A stretch of DNA of 64,000 bases from Bacteroidales bacterium (GTDB taxonomy: Bacteria; Bacteroidota; Bacteroidia; Bacteroidales; P3). The notes under the pieces are model-generated. The model ran no database searches. It was not told the origin of the DNA and saw only the letters and a program-made list of their open reading frames with translations. The stretch covers positions 1-64,000 of the forward strand of contig JAFSPS010000048.1 of assembly GCA_017451385.1 (NCBI GenBank). Direction: 5' to 3'. Both the position numbers and the translations under genes were made by a program. Below, one piece after another: positions 1 to 7,684 of this stretch (its first letter is position 1; each line of letters starts with the position of its first letter).

Positions 1-1
1 A

Positions 2-289
2 GCAATGGAAAACCAGTTTGCAGGTATGACGGATATTCCTTTTACTTACGAAGAGTTTGAAGAAGTCCGTTCAAAACTCATTAATGATGTCAAGTTGTTG
101 ATGACCGAAGCAGATAAGAAGTTCCTTATCAGTTTCGAATCTGGACAACCAGAATGGGAAGGATATGAGTTTGAATATTTCAAGGATTACCCATCAGTAC
201 AATGGAAGTTGCTTAATTTGAAGAAGCTTGCCAAGCAAAATCCGCAGAAGTTGCGAGAGGAGGTGGAGTATTTAAAAGGTGCTTTTTAG
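2..289 (+). CDS. AbiEii/AbiGii-type nucleotidyltransferase, C-terminal part only (cut by window edge)
   Basis: The reading frame is already open at the first bases, so this is the tail of a longer gene; the ATG at 5 is probably internal. The visible 94 or so residues resemble the C-terminus of AbiEii/AbiGii-family toxins, with a run like FLISFESGQPEW followed by VQWKLLNLKKL, which in that family precedes the last helix. AbiEii proteins are nucleotidyltransferases, usually of about 250-300 residues, that act as toxins in phage-abortive type IV toxin-antitoxin pairs. The catalytic part and any AbiEi antitoxin would lie left of the window. The TAG stop shares its last base with the GTG start of the SIR2-like gene, which suggests translational coupling. 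The family call rests only on the tail. Confidence 0.6.
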   Translation, partial: AMENQFAGMTDIPFTYEEFEEVRSKLINDVKLLMTEADKKFLISFESGQPEWEGYEFEYFKDYPSVQWKLLNLKKLAKQNPQKLREEVEYLKGAF

Positions 290-1551
290 TGTATTATGTA
301 GTAGATAATAATAAAATTATGAAACGAGGAATTGAAAACATTGATTTGGGAGACCCGGTTCCTATTAAGATTCCATATGGTGAAAGAAAACATGTTACCT
401 TTCTTCTTTGTTCAGGTTTTTCTGTACCTTGTGGAATGCCAACAGGAAAGCAATTGAATGATTTTGTGCTCAATATTAATAATGAGTCTATTACTTTTGA
501 TTTTGCAGGAAAACTTGCAATTTCATATGATGGCCAAAAATACCAAACTGGAAGTCCATATGAGAGTTGCTTGATGTTCTGTTCTGAAGCAATGAAGGAG
601 TATAGAAAAAATCATGAGTTTGATTATGAACAGTTCTTTGATTTTATAAGTAGTGAAGGAATATTTGATTCCTTATATGAGAAACTCGCAAAACCATTTC
701 TTTATGCGTTCTCAGACTACCATCAGTTGGTTTTTAATATGAAAACCATTTATATTCAGGTGATAGATCATGAACTGAGGAAAGGAAGAAAAACAGAAAT
801 ACTTGAACGTGAGATTGCTACTGACAAATTTGGAAGATACGAGAACTTTGTGAAGTATCTTGATAAGCTTTCTATTGACCATGTCGTTGACATCTTCTCT
901 TTGAATCACGATTTGCTTATTGAAAATTTACCAAGAACAAATTGGTTACAACATGAAGGCATATCAGATGGTTTTCATAGCTATAGGTCGCCCTATTATG
1001 GAGAACTGGAGTGTAATGGCCATAAATATGATTGTAGACTTGAAGAATATAAGGCCTATTACAATACGGCAATTAGGTTATATAAATTACATGGTAGTTT
1101 GGATTACCTTATGTTTAAAAGGTGTGATAGTAATGGCTGTTTCTGGAATGACAAAATGATTAAGATACCATATGGAATAGGTGTCGATAAAACGAAGAAA
1201 CAGAACAAGAAACGTTTGGGCTATATAATGGATTGGATTGAGTATAATCATGATTTCCTTTCAGGAACAAAGTCCAAAATTCACCATTATAATGATAGTT
1301 TCTACAAGAAACTGTTCCAACGATTTAGGCATAATCTTAATAAGGCAGAATGCTTAATTGTTATAGGTTATGGTGGACGTGATGCAGGTATTAATAAATA
1401 TATTCTTGAGTACTTTGATTACCACAATAAGCCTTCATATATCGTGGATCCCTTTTATAGTAGTAACGAAGAACTGAAGCAGTTCGGGGTAATGATTGGA
1501 GCTAAACCTATTGAAAAGTCCATAGAGGATTTTCAAGAGATAATGTGGTAA
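289..1551 (+). CDS. SIR2-like domain protein (putative NAD-consuming defence effector)
   Basis: A 420-residue protein with the layout of SIR2-type proteins of defence systems. It has an N-terminal Rossmann-type loop at residues 40-51 (CSGFSVPCGMP, where sirtuins have GAGxSxxxGIP), an SLNHD segment with Asn206 and Asp208, KLHGS with a candidate catalytic His268, and a late IVIGYGGRDAGIN strand-loop at 357-369. Bacterial defence SIR2 domains (Thoeris, DSR, Avs5, SIR2-Argonaute) deplete NAD+ on infection, and I infer the same role here. I chose the GTG at 289, which overlaps the previous stop; an in-frame ATG at 319 is the alternative. The first glycines of the nucleotide loop are replaced by Cys-Ser, so catalysis cannot be assumed. 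It lies between an AbiEii-like gene and a protease-STAND gene in the same direction. Confidence 0.75.
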   Translation: MYYVVDNNKIMKRGIENIDLGDPVPIKIPYGERKHVTFLLCSGFSVPCGMPTGKQLNDFVLNINNESITFDFAGKLAISYDGQKYQTGSPYESCLMFCSEAMKEYRKNHEFDYEQFFDFISSEGIFDSLYEKLAKPFLYAFSDYHQLVFNMKTIYIQVIDHELRKGRKTEILEREIATDKFGRYENFVKYLDKLSIDHVVDIFSLNHDLLIENLPRTNWLQHEGISDGFHSYRSPYYGELECNGHKYDCRLEEYKAYYNTAIRLYKLHGSLDYLMFKRCDSNGCFWNDKMIKIPYGIGVDKTKKQNKKRLGYIMDWIEYNHDFLSGTKSKIHHYNDSFYKKLFQRFRHNLNKAECLIVIGYGGRDAGINKYILEYFDYHNKPSYIVDPFYSSNEELKQFGVMIGAKPIEKSIEDFQEIMW

Positions 1552-1568
1552 AGATGACATAATTGCTT

Positions 1569-4500
1569 ATGACGGATACATGTCTTGATATAATAACACA
1601 GTTAACTGTTGAATTACATAAAGATGACACCTCAAAAGAAAAGTTGGGGACTGGTGTTCTTTATATCAATAGGAAATTGTCTGGAGTGGTATATGTTTTG
1701 ACGGCCAAACATTGCCTTTTGGGGTTGGGGGAAAAAGGTAGGGTGTCGTTAAGAATTTATAATCCCGATACTAGCACATACGAATACTTTACACCTGTTA
1801 AGCAAAGCATTTTGTATCATCCAGTAGATGATGCTGGCATAGTCGTTTTTAATCAACGAGAGCTTACATCGGTTGTATCAAACCTTCCATCAGTGTTTGT
1901 TGTTGATAGGAATGTGGGGGGTGATGAAGTTGTAACCAAGGGGTTCCCTATGGCTACTTTTGATCAGACCAACGAGAACGGTGAGTCTTCTTTGGCAATG
2001 ATCAGAATGAATTACCTCCAAGAAGATACAACTAAGAATGTATTCCAGCTTTCTACAAATGATGACTATAGTGAAGATACAATTGTAGGAATGTCAGGTT
2101 CCGGTATTTTTATCGAAGCTTGTGAGGAATTGTATATTAATGGTATTCTCATTAGGTATACTGACGAGGAGCGTGGAAAGGTAATAAGTGCTCAGAGGTT
2201 GACTTCCTACAATGAACTGTTGGAAAAGGAGTATAAAAAGAAAATGCCACTGGCTTTCCTTGGGCATCATGGTTTGGGACATAAGACATTTAAAAACAAT
2301 GTTGATAATTCCGTCGCTAACTTGGGTCCTAGGTATTGTCAGAAAGTTAATGTGAAGACTGGAACGGCCAAGTATTTTGATTGCGTAGCCAAAACACCTG
2401 CATATTTTGAAAGATTGAAAAGGAATATAGATGGATGGTTGACAGAAAAGAGCTACAGAGCCAGAAAGGATTCCTGCAGAATAGGTGAATTGGAGGCTTA
2501 TTTGAAAGCGATTAGGAACGATTTCACTTCCGCTTTGAAAGAACTGGATACAAGCGTAAAAGCGATTATAGAGTTCACTGATTTGATCAAAAGAATAGAT
2601 GACCTCCAAAATAAGTTGGAGAATGTCCGCTATCAGTTGTATTCTGATTACTCAACAACCAAGAATGACGAAAAGTATAAAAGGGAACTTGATGCGGATG
2701 AATCGAGACTTTTGGAAATATCCAGTGATTTATACTCATTTACATCAGACTATAAAGATTTGAAGATAGGCCTTGCGAATAACCCCTATTTGGTTATCAA
2801 AGGCGAAGCAGGATGCGGAAAATCTCACTTATTAGGAGATGTGGCAAGTAACAGAATAGCTGACGGTTTGCCGACCGTGCTATTATTAGGCACAGACTTC
2901 GCGGGAGGGACATATGAGACCATCATTACGTCGAAGGTCGGATTTACAGGTACATTCCAGGAATTCCTCTCCAGTTTCAATCAGATTGGAATCCAAGTAG
3001 GATCTCGGGCACTTCTGATGATTGATGCACTGAATGAAGGACCTCAGGCCGTATTATGGAAAGACAGACTCTCTGGGCTTATCAAGTCCCTTAAAGACTA
3101 TCCTGCGATAGGTTTAGTGGTATCAGTGCGTGATACATACTTTAATGATGTTATTCCCGATGGCATAGAAGATGATTTGAAAGCTACTATTATTGAACAC
3201 AAGGGCTTTAAGGGCTTGGAATATGAGGCGGTAAGACAGTTCTGTTTAGCGTATGAATTGAACTTACCCAACGTCCCCATCCTGACACCAGAGTTTTGTA
3301 ACCCTTTATTTCTGAAGATAATTTGCGATACACTTGAAGCTTCTGGAGAGAAAGTTTTTCCTAAAGGATTCAATGGCGTTTCTGTGCTGTTTAATAAGTA
3401 TTTCAATAATCTTGATAAGAAGTTCGCAGAAAAAAGAATTGAATATAAATACAGAGATGTCGTAAGTGCGGCGGTTAAGCTACTTGCATTCCCCATATTT
3501 GAGGCCGAATACAATCTCCTGAAGATGCAGGACGCTGATAAGATAATTCAGCGACATTTCCCAGGCTGTCTCTATTTACTGGCAGACCTCATAGATAACA
3601 ACGTTTTGCTCAAAACGAAATCACAATATAGTGACGAAAAAGAGGACTGTGTGGTTTTCACTTATCAGAGGATCAGTGACTTTATCATTGCTCGGGAAAT
3701 CGTAAAGAAGTACCCAGACTGGGAATCGTTTGTGGGAAATCTCAAAGGCGATAAATCTCTTAAGGAAATTGTTATAGAGTCTCATTGGATGTACAAGGGA
3801 GTTCTTGAAGCTTTTGCTGTCCTTATTCCAGAGATGTTTAGCCACGAAATAACAGACCTAAGTAAATTCATTCCAAAAGACAAATATAGAAGAAACTATG
3901 ATCTGTGTCTTGAATTTCTGTCGGAAGCGCTGATTAACAGTTTAAACTGGCGGTCTATCGAATCCATCAATAAGGACTATATTAGGAAGTTCCTGAACTC
4001 TAAAAACAACCGAGTTAATACTGAAGTATGGTGGTATAAGTTGGTTGAACTATCTGCGATTCCCAATCATCCTTTTAATGCTGATTATTTCCATGCCATA
4101 ATGATGCGTGGGACTATGTCGCAACGGGATGGGACGTTTCAATTCTTTTTCAACGGTTGTGCGGGATATGATGATGACAGATGTGCCAATCCTCTGCGGC
4201 GATTGATAGACTGGGCATGGTCTGACGGAGTGTCTGAAAAGGCTGATCCCGAATCGGCCAGATTAGCAGCCATTATGCTTTGTTGGTTGTTGTCATCAAC
4301 ATATATCAAACATAGGGATGAGGCTACAAAAGCTCTTGTTAACCTTCTTTCTGAACAGGTGGATGTGTTGATTGGTACGCTACGCCTGTTTGAGGACGTG
4401 GATGATATGTATGTCTATGAGCGGTTGTATGCCGTGGCTTATGGTGTCGCATTGCGGACTTCGTCACGCAATGGGTTGACGAAACTTGCAAAATATGTTT

Positions 4501-6263
4501 ATGAGACCATATTCAAGCATAATAACCCACCAAAAGATGTTTTGCTGCGAGACCATGCAAGAAATATCGTGGAATATGCCAAATACAAAGTGGGATTGAC
4601 AGCTGTTGATATGAAAAAGGTTCGTCCTCCGTATACTAGCAAACTCCCCATATGGCCTACCGATGATGAGGTTATATACCTCCACGTTGATTATAATGAA
4701 CCAGACTTCAAGGAAAGAAAAGGTCCGGAGCAAAACCAGATTTGGGAATCAGTAAAAGGAGGGCTGGCGGATTTTTGGAATAAGCTGGCAGGGCCAAAAA
4801 TAGAAGATTTCTATCCAATCTCCATTGCAGAAGAAAAAGAATTTGATAAAGCGTTACGTATGTTTAAGGGATCTATGAAGGAGTTGGCCAGCTACGTATG
4901 TGAAGGGAAAGCTGTTTTAGCCTTAAATAGGCAAAAAGGGTCGAGGGATATTAGCGAAAACGATAAGATATTTGAAACCATTTGTAATGGGATTGAACAG
5001 TTAATATCGGAAGAACAGAAAAGGGCTTTGTATGACATCATGATTCCTTTCAAGATGAAGGAATTGCCTTTACAGAACCATTATCATGTGCGCTTTCCAA
5101 CTGACGGAGTGAGGAACTGGTTAGTCAAGAGAGCATACGATTTAGGCTTTGATGCGAATTTGCATGGCAATTACGATCGTTTTGCTAAAGACTGGACATT
5201 CCGGAATTCGGATAATAGGATAGACCGTATAGGAAAGAAATATCAGTGGATAGCCTTCCATGAGATTATGGGAATTTTGGCTGACAATTACAAATATATG
5301 GATGATGATGCAAACGAGGGCGCTGGGGGATATGAACTGTTTCATGGAACTTGGCAGTCTTTTTTGAGAAATATCAATCCTTCAATGATTGCAAGGGTTA
5401 ATAACGTTGATAGTGATGATCCAGATGATAGCATGGACTCAGAAGAACAGGAATGGTATAAGGACGAAGAGTTTGATAACTGGAAGTTTTCTGGTACAAA
5501 CGAATCTTGGGCATCCATGGTTAGAGATTTGCCAGATCCTGTTTCCTTAATCCAAAAGTTGGATGATGCCGGGATAGAATGGTTGACACTGAATAATTCC
5601 AGAAGTTGGGATGAACCCAAAGACATTGGTAAGGAAAAATATGATCATAATCTCTTAAAGCATGATGTGTTTTTGGCCGCAGATGCCATTCTCGTAAAGC
5701 AACAAGACAAAGAAAGGGCTATACAGTCTTTGGATGACAGAATTTTATGGGATGGTATTGAAATACCTACCGATGACTGGCAGTATCTGGTGAACAGGGA
5801 AAAATATTGGTCTCCAGCATATAAGGACGTTTACAGAGATCGGCAGGGTTGGTCAAACTCAATAGAAGGGCTTGATGTATCTTATATTTATTCTTGTGAG
5901 AAAGCTTGCGGTTATATAGAAGGTGATTGTTCTGGAACTATCAGAAATTATAGCATTCCGTGCAGGCTTATATTTGAGGGCATAGGAATGGAGTATGATT
6001 CACATGACGGTCAATATCTGGATAAAGATGGCAACCTTGTGGCGTTTACATATGGGTATGACCAGATTCTGGTTAAGAAAGAGCCACTTTTAAGGTTCCT
6101 GGAGCAAAGTGGGCTGGTCATTCTGTGGATTGTGCGAGGTGAAAAGCGGGTTTATATAAGTGGAGGAATGGGATGTCAGTGTGTATATGCACCGTGTGGC
6201 GTATATTATTTGGATGAAAACAATGTCCCAGAAGGTGTCCTTAAAACATATAAGAGTGTGTGA
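1569..6263 (+). CDS. Trypsin-like protease fused to STAND NTPase, AVAST (Avs type I)-like antiphage sensor
   Basis: A 1564-residue protein from the ATG at 1569; a TTG at 1563 would add two residues. Residues 20-200 form a chymotrypsin-fold protease with a complete triad: His48 in LTAKHC, Asp88 in HPVDDAGIVVF, and Ser176 in GMSGSGIF. A charged, probably coiled region (about 285-395) leads to a STAND/NACHT-like NTPase with Walker A GEAGCGKS (412-419), Walker B LLMIDALNEG (482-491) and SVRDTY (519-524). The long C-terminal half should be the ligand sensor. It contains RIGKKYQWIAFHE (1220-1232), a motif I recall from large Avs proteins. Avs STAND proteins recognise phage terminase or portal proteins and then switch on an attached effector, here presumably the protease. 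The stop is one base before the ATG of the MBL gene. The region is A+T-rich compared with the core genome to its right. Confidence 0.75.
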   Translation: MTDTCLDIITQLTVELHKDDTSKEKLGTGVLYINRKLSGVVYVLTAKHCLLGLGEKGRVSLRIYNPDTSTYEYFTPVKQSILYHPVDDAGIVVFNQRELTSVVSNLPSVFVVDRNVGGDEVVTKGFPMATFDQTNENGESSLAMIRMNYLQEDTTKNVFQLSTNDDYSEDTIVGMSGSGIFIEACEELYINGILIRYTDEERGKVISAQRLTSYNELLEKEYKKKMPLAFLGHHGLGHKTFKNNVDNSVANLGPRYCQKVNVKTGTAKYFDCVAKTPAYFERLKRNIDGWLTEKSYRARKDSCRIGELEAYLKAIRNDFTSALKELDTSVKAIIEFTDLIKRIDDLQNKLENVRYQLYSDYSTTKNDEKYKRELDADESRLLEISSDLYSFTSDYKDLKIGLANNPYLVIKGEAGCGKSHLLGDVASNRIADGLPTVLLLGTDFAGGTYETIITSKVGFTGTFQEFLSSFNQIGIQVGSRALLMIDALNEGPQAVLWKDRLSGLIKSLKDYPAIGLVVSVRDTYFNDVIPDGIEDDLKATIIEHKGFKGLEYEAVRQFCLAYELNLPNVPILTPEFCNPLFLKIICDTLEASGEKVFPKGFNGVSVLFNKYFNNLDKKFAEKRIEYKYRDVVSAAVKLLAFPIFEAEYNLLKMQDADKIIQRHFPGCLYLLADLIDNNVLLKTKSQYSDEKEDCVVFTYQRISDFIIAREIVKKYPDWESFVGNLKGDKSLKEIVIESHWMYKGVLEAFAVLIPEMFSHEITDLSKFIPKDKYRRNYDLCLEFLSEALINSLNWRSIESINKDYIRKFLNSKNNRVNTEVWWYKLVELSAIPNHPFNADYFHAIMMRGTMSQRDGTFQFFFNGCAGYDDDRCANPLRRLIDWAWSDGVSEKADPESARLAAIMLCWLLSSTYIKHRDEATKALVNLLSEQVDVLIGTLRLFEDVDDMYVYERLYAVAYGVALRTSSRNGLTKLAKYVYETIFKHNNPPKDVLLRDHARNIVEYAKYKVGLTAVDMKKVRPPYTSKLPIWPTDDEVIYLHVDYNEPDFKERKGPEQNQIWESVKGGLADFWNKLAGPKIEDFYPISIAEEKEFDKALRMFKGSMKELASYVCEGKAVLALNRQKGSRDISENDKIFETICNGIEQLISEEQKRALYDIMIPFKMKELPLQNHYHVRFPTDGVRNWLVKRAYDLGFDANLHGNYDRFAKDWTFRNSDNRIDRIGKKYQWIAFHEIMGILADNYKYMDDDANEGAGGYELFHGTWQSFLRNINPSMIARVNNVDSDDPDDSMDSEEQEWYKDEEFDNWKFSGTNESWASMVRDLPDPVSLIQKLDDAGIEWLTLNNSRSWDEPKDIGKEKYDHNLLKHDVFLAADAILVKQQDKERAIQSLDDRILWDGIEIPTDDWQYLVNREKYWSPAYKDVYRDRQGWSNSIEGLDVSYIYSCEKACGYIEGDCSGTIRNYSIPCRLIFEGIGMEYDSHDGQYLDKDGNLVAFTYGYDQILVKKEPLLRFLEQSGLVILWIVRGEKRVYISGGMGCQCVYAPCGVYYLDENNVPEGVLKTYKSV

Positions 6264-6264
6264 T

Positions 6265-7323
6265 ATGAGACTGTTAAGCTACAGGGCAAAGTGTGGAGAT
6301 GCGTTTCATCTACAGTATGAAGGTGAAAGTGGTAAGCGTCGTAACATATTCCTTGATATGGGACACACCAAGACCTATACCCAAGTTTTGAAAGGTGTCA
6401 TTTCCAATATAGTCGGGGCTTCTGAACAGATAGATGCCCTGTTCTTATCTCATATTCATGATGATCACATTGGCGGAGCAAGCAGGTTTATCAACGATAT
6501 TCAAAAGGATAGTGCCTTAGGGAATGTTGTTATACGATGGATATATAATGCGCCAAGAAAGTATGATGTTGAAGAAACCGATGATAAGAAGGCTGGCGTG
6601 TTGTGTGGGATAGTCTCAGGAGATAAAGTCTATGAGCATATTCTCTCTCATCGTCCAACAGATTTGGGAGATGTCTTAGAAGGGATGTCTTTCAATATCG
6701 ATGGAATGATAGTAACAATCCTTTCTCCTAATGAGAGCAAACTAAACCTGCTTAGGAGGAAATATTCAAATAATCGTCCACTGTGTAAGTCCGAAACAGA
6801 TGAGGTTAGTATTGAAGCTGGTAATGTGAAAGATGATTATGCGACTCTGCTGAATGAGTTTAAGACAGATTGTTTTCAAGAAGACTTAAGTATTGAGAAC
6901 GCTAGCAGCATAGCCGCGTTGTTTGAGTTTGAGGACAAAAGAGTCTTGTGGCTTTCCGACTCAGTGCCATCAGTTATAATACACTCATTGAATAAACTTG
7001 GATACAGTGAAACGAATAAACTGTATTGTGATGCTGTTTTGCTTTCGCATCATGGAAGTGCGGCAAATAATAGCTTAGCTCTGTTTAAGATGATACAATG
7101 TAGTAAGTATATTATTAGTGCTGATGGCATTAACCGCCATTGCCTTCCAAATAAAGAAACTATAGCAAGAATTGTTTCTGCCTCTTCTATTTTGCCAATA
7201 ACGCTGTTTTTTAATTATAATGATGGTCGATTGGTAAGAATGTTTAAACAAGATGAACCAGAGTATGTGAAATCTGTTATTGACATACATTATTTGCGTG
7301 ATATGGAAGGAATCGTTTTTTGA
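6265..7323 (+). CDS. Metallo-beta-lactamase-fold hydrolase (ComEC/Rec2-like), component of the Avs-like system
   Basis: 352 residues from the ATG at 6265, one base after the STAND gene's stop. The frame is open back to 6160, but that stretch overlaps the upstream gene and lacks family similarity. The metal-binding HxHxDH motif is at 63-68 (HIHDDH followed by IGG). SDS at 231-233 stands where ComEC-type domains have their acidic ligand, and LLSHHGSAANNS (259-270) matches the ComEC-type HHGS motif. ENASSIAALFEF (211-222) is the matching strand. In ComEC-like MBL domains this fold is a phosphodiesterase or nuclease. An MBL-fold partner next to a protease-STAND protein is, as I recall, part of type I AVAST loci. 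The substrate is unknown. I see no signal peptide or membrane segment, so it should be cytosolic. Confidence 0.75.
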   Translation: MRLLSYRAKCGDAFHLQYEGESGKRRNIFLDMGHTKTYTQVLKGVISNIVGASEQIDALFLSHIHDDHIGGASRFINDIQKDSALGNVVIRWIYNAPRKYDVEETDDKKAGVLCGIVSGDKVYEHILSHRPTDLGDVLEGMSFNIDGMIVTILSPNESKLNLLRRKYSNNRPLCKSETDEVSIEAGNVKDDYATLLNEFKTDCFQEDLSIENASSIAALFEFEDKRVLWLSDSVPSVIIHSLNKLGYSETNKLYCDAVLLSHHGSAANNSLALFKMIQCSKYIISADGINRHCLPNKETIARIVSASSILPITLFFNYNDGRLVRMFKQDEPEYVKSVIDIHYLRDMEGIVF

Positions 7324-7666
7324 AGGCTATTTGATCGCCTACATTAAGCTTGCTAATAGAAAACGAAATGTTCTTGTATTTCCATTTTGTCGTATCACTT
7401 CAGAAGCAAGAATTATAGGGGTCTTATTAATCCCCTTTGAAAAAGGGATGGAAAAAGAATTTACGAATCATCTCCGATGAAATCTTTTTGTCCCTCGAAG
7501 AAAATGTGTAATCTCGGGGGACAGCTGGGGGACCAATTTGGCGAAAAACGGCAAATATGGACGTTAAAAAACAAAAATCTGCAAATATGGGCATTATTCA
7601 TAGTGCTTGAAATAAAGCAAATTATGAGCAATATTTGCAGATGGTATGTTTTTCTTTGCAAAAAAT
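7324..7666. other. Gene-free junction between the defence island and mnmE
   Basis: No frame here gives a credible protein. The stretch lies between two converging transcription units. It has a short direct repeat (GCAAATATGG at 7551-7560 and 7581-7590) and a perfect 12-bp inverted repeat, annotated separately. A weak hairpin near 7430-7454 (ATCCC...GGGAT) is followed by no clear T-tract. Since mnmE ends at 7667, this is where the right end of an island inserted at the mnmE 3' end would be sought. Confidence 0.5.
7577..7642. repeat. 12-bp perfect inverted repeat beside the mnmE 3' end
   Basis: ATCTGCAAATAT at 7577-7588 is repeated as its exact reverse complement ATATTTGCAGAT at 7631-7642, 42 bases apart. 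Part of the left arm also recurs directly at 7551-7560. It may be a recombinase-binding arm site, a transcript hairpin between convergent genes, or chance in A+T-rich DNA. Confidence 0.5.
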
Positions 7667-7684
7667 CTACTTTCCGATGCAGAA
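7667..7684 (-). other. mnmE 3'-terminal 18 bp, possible island attachment site
   Basis: These 18 bases encode FCIGK-stop. On the coding strand they read TTCTGCATCGGAAAGTAG, close to the trmE 3'-end target used by SGI1-type islands. The match follows largely from coding conservation. The defence genes begin only 343 bases away. I found no second full copy inside the window; a matching repeat would have to lie beyond the left edge, so use as an attachment site is inference. Confidence 0.3.

Noticed and set aside
6160-6264. Upstream extension of the MBL-fold gene
   Set aside because: The extra 35 codons overlap the STAND gene in another frame, and the ATG at 6265 begins exactly where family-like sequence starts.
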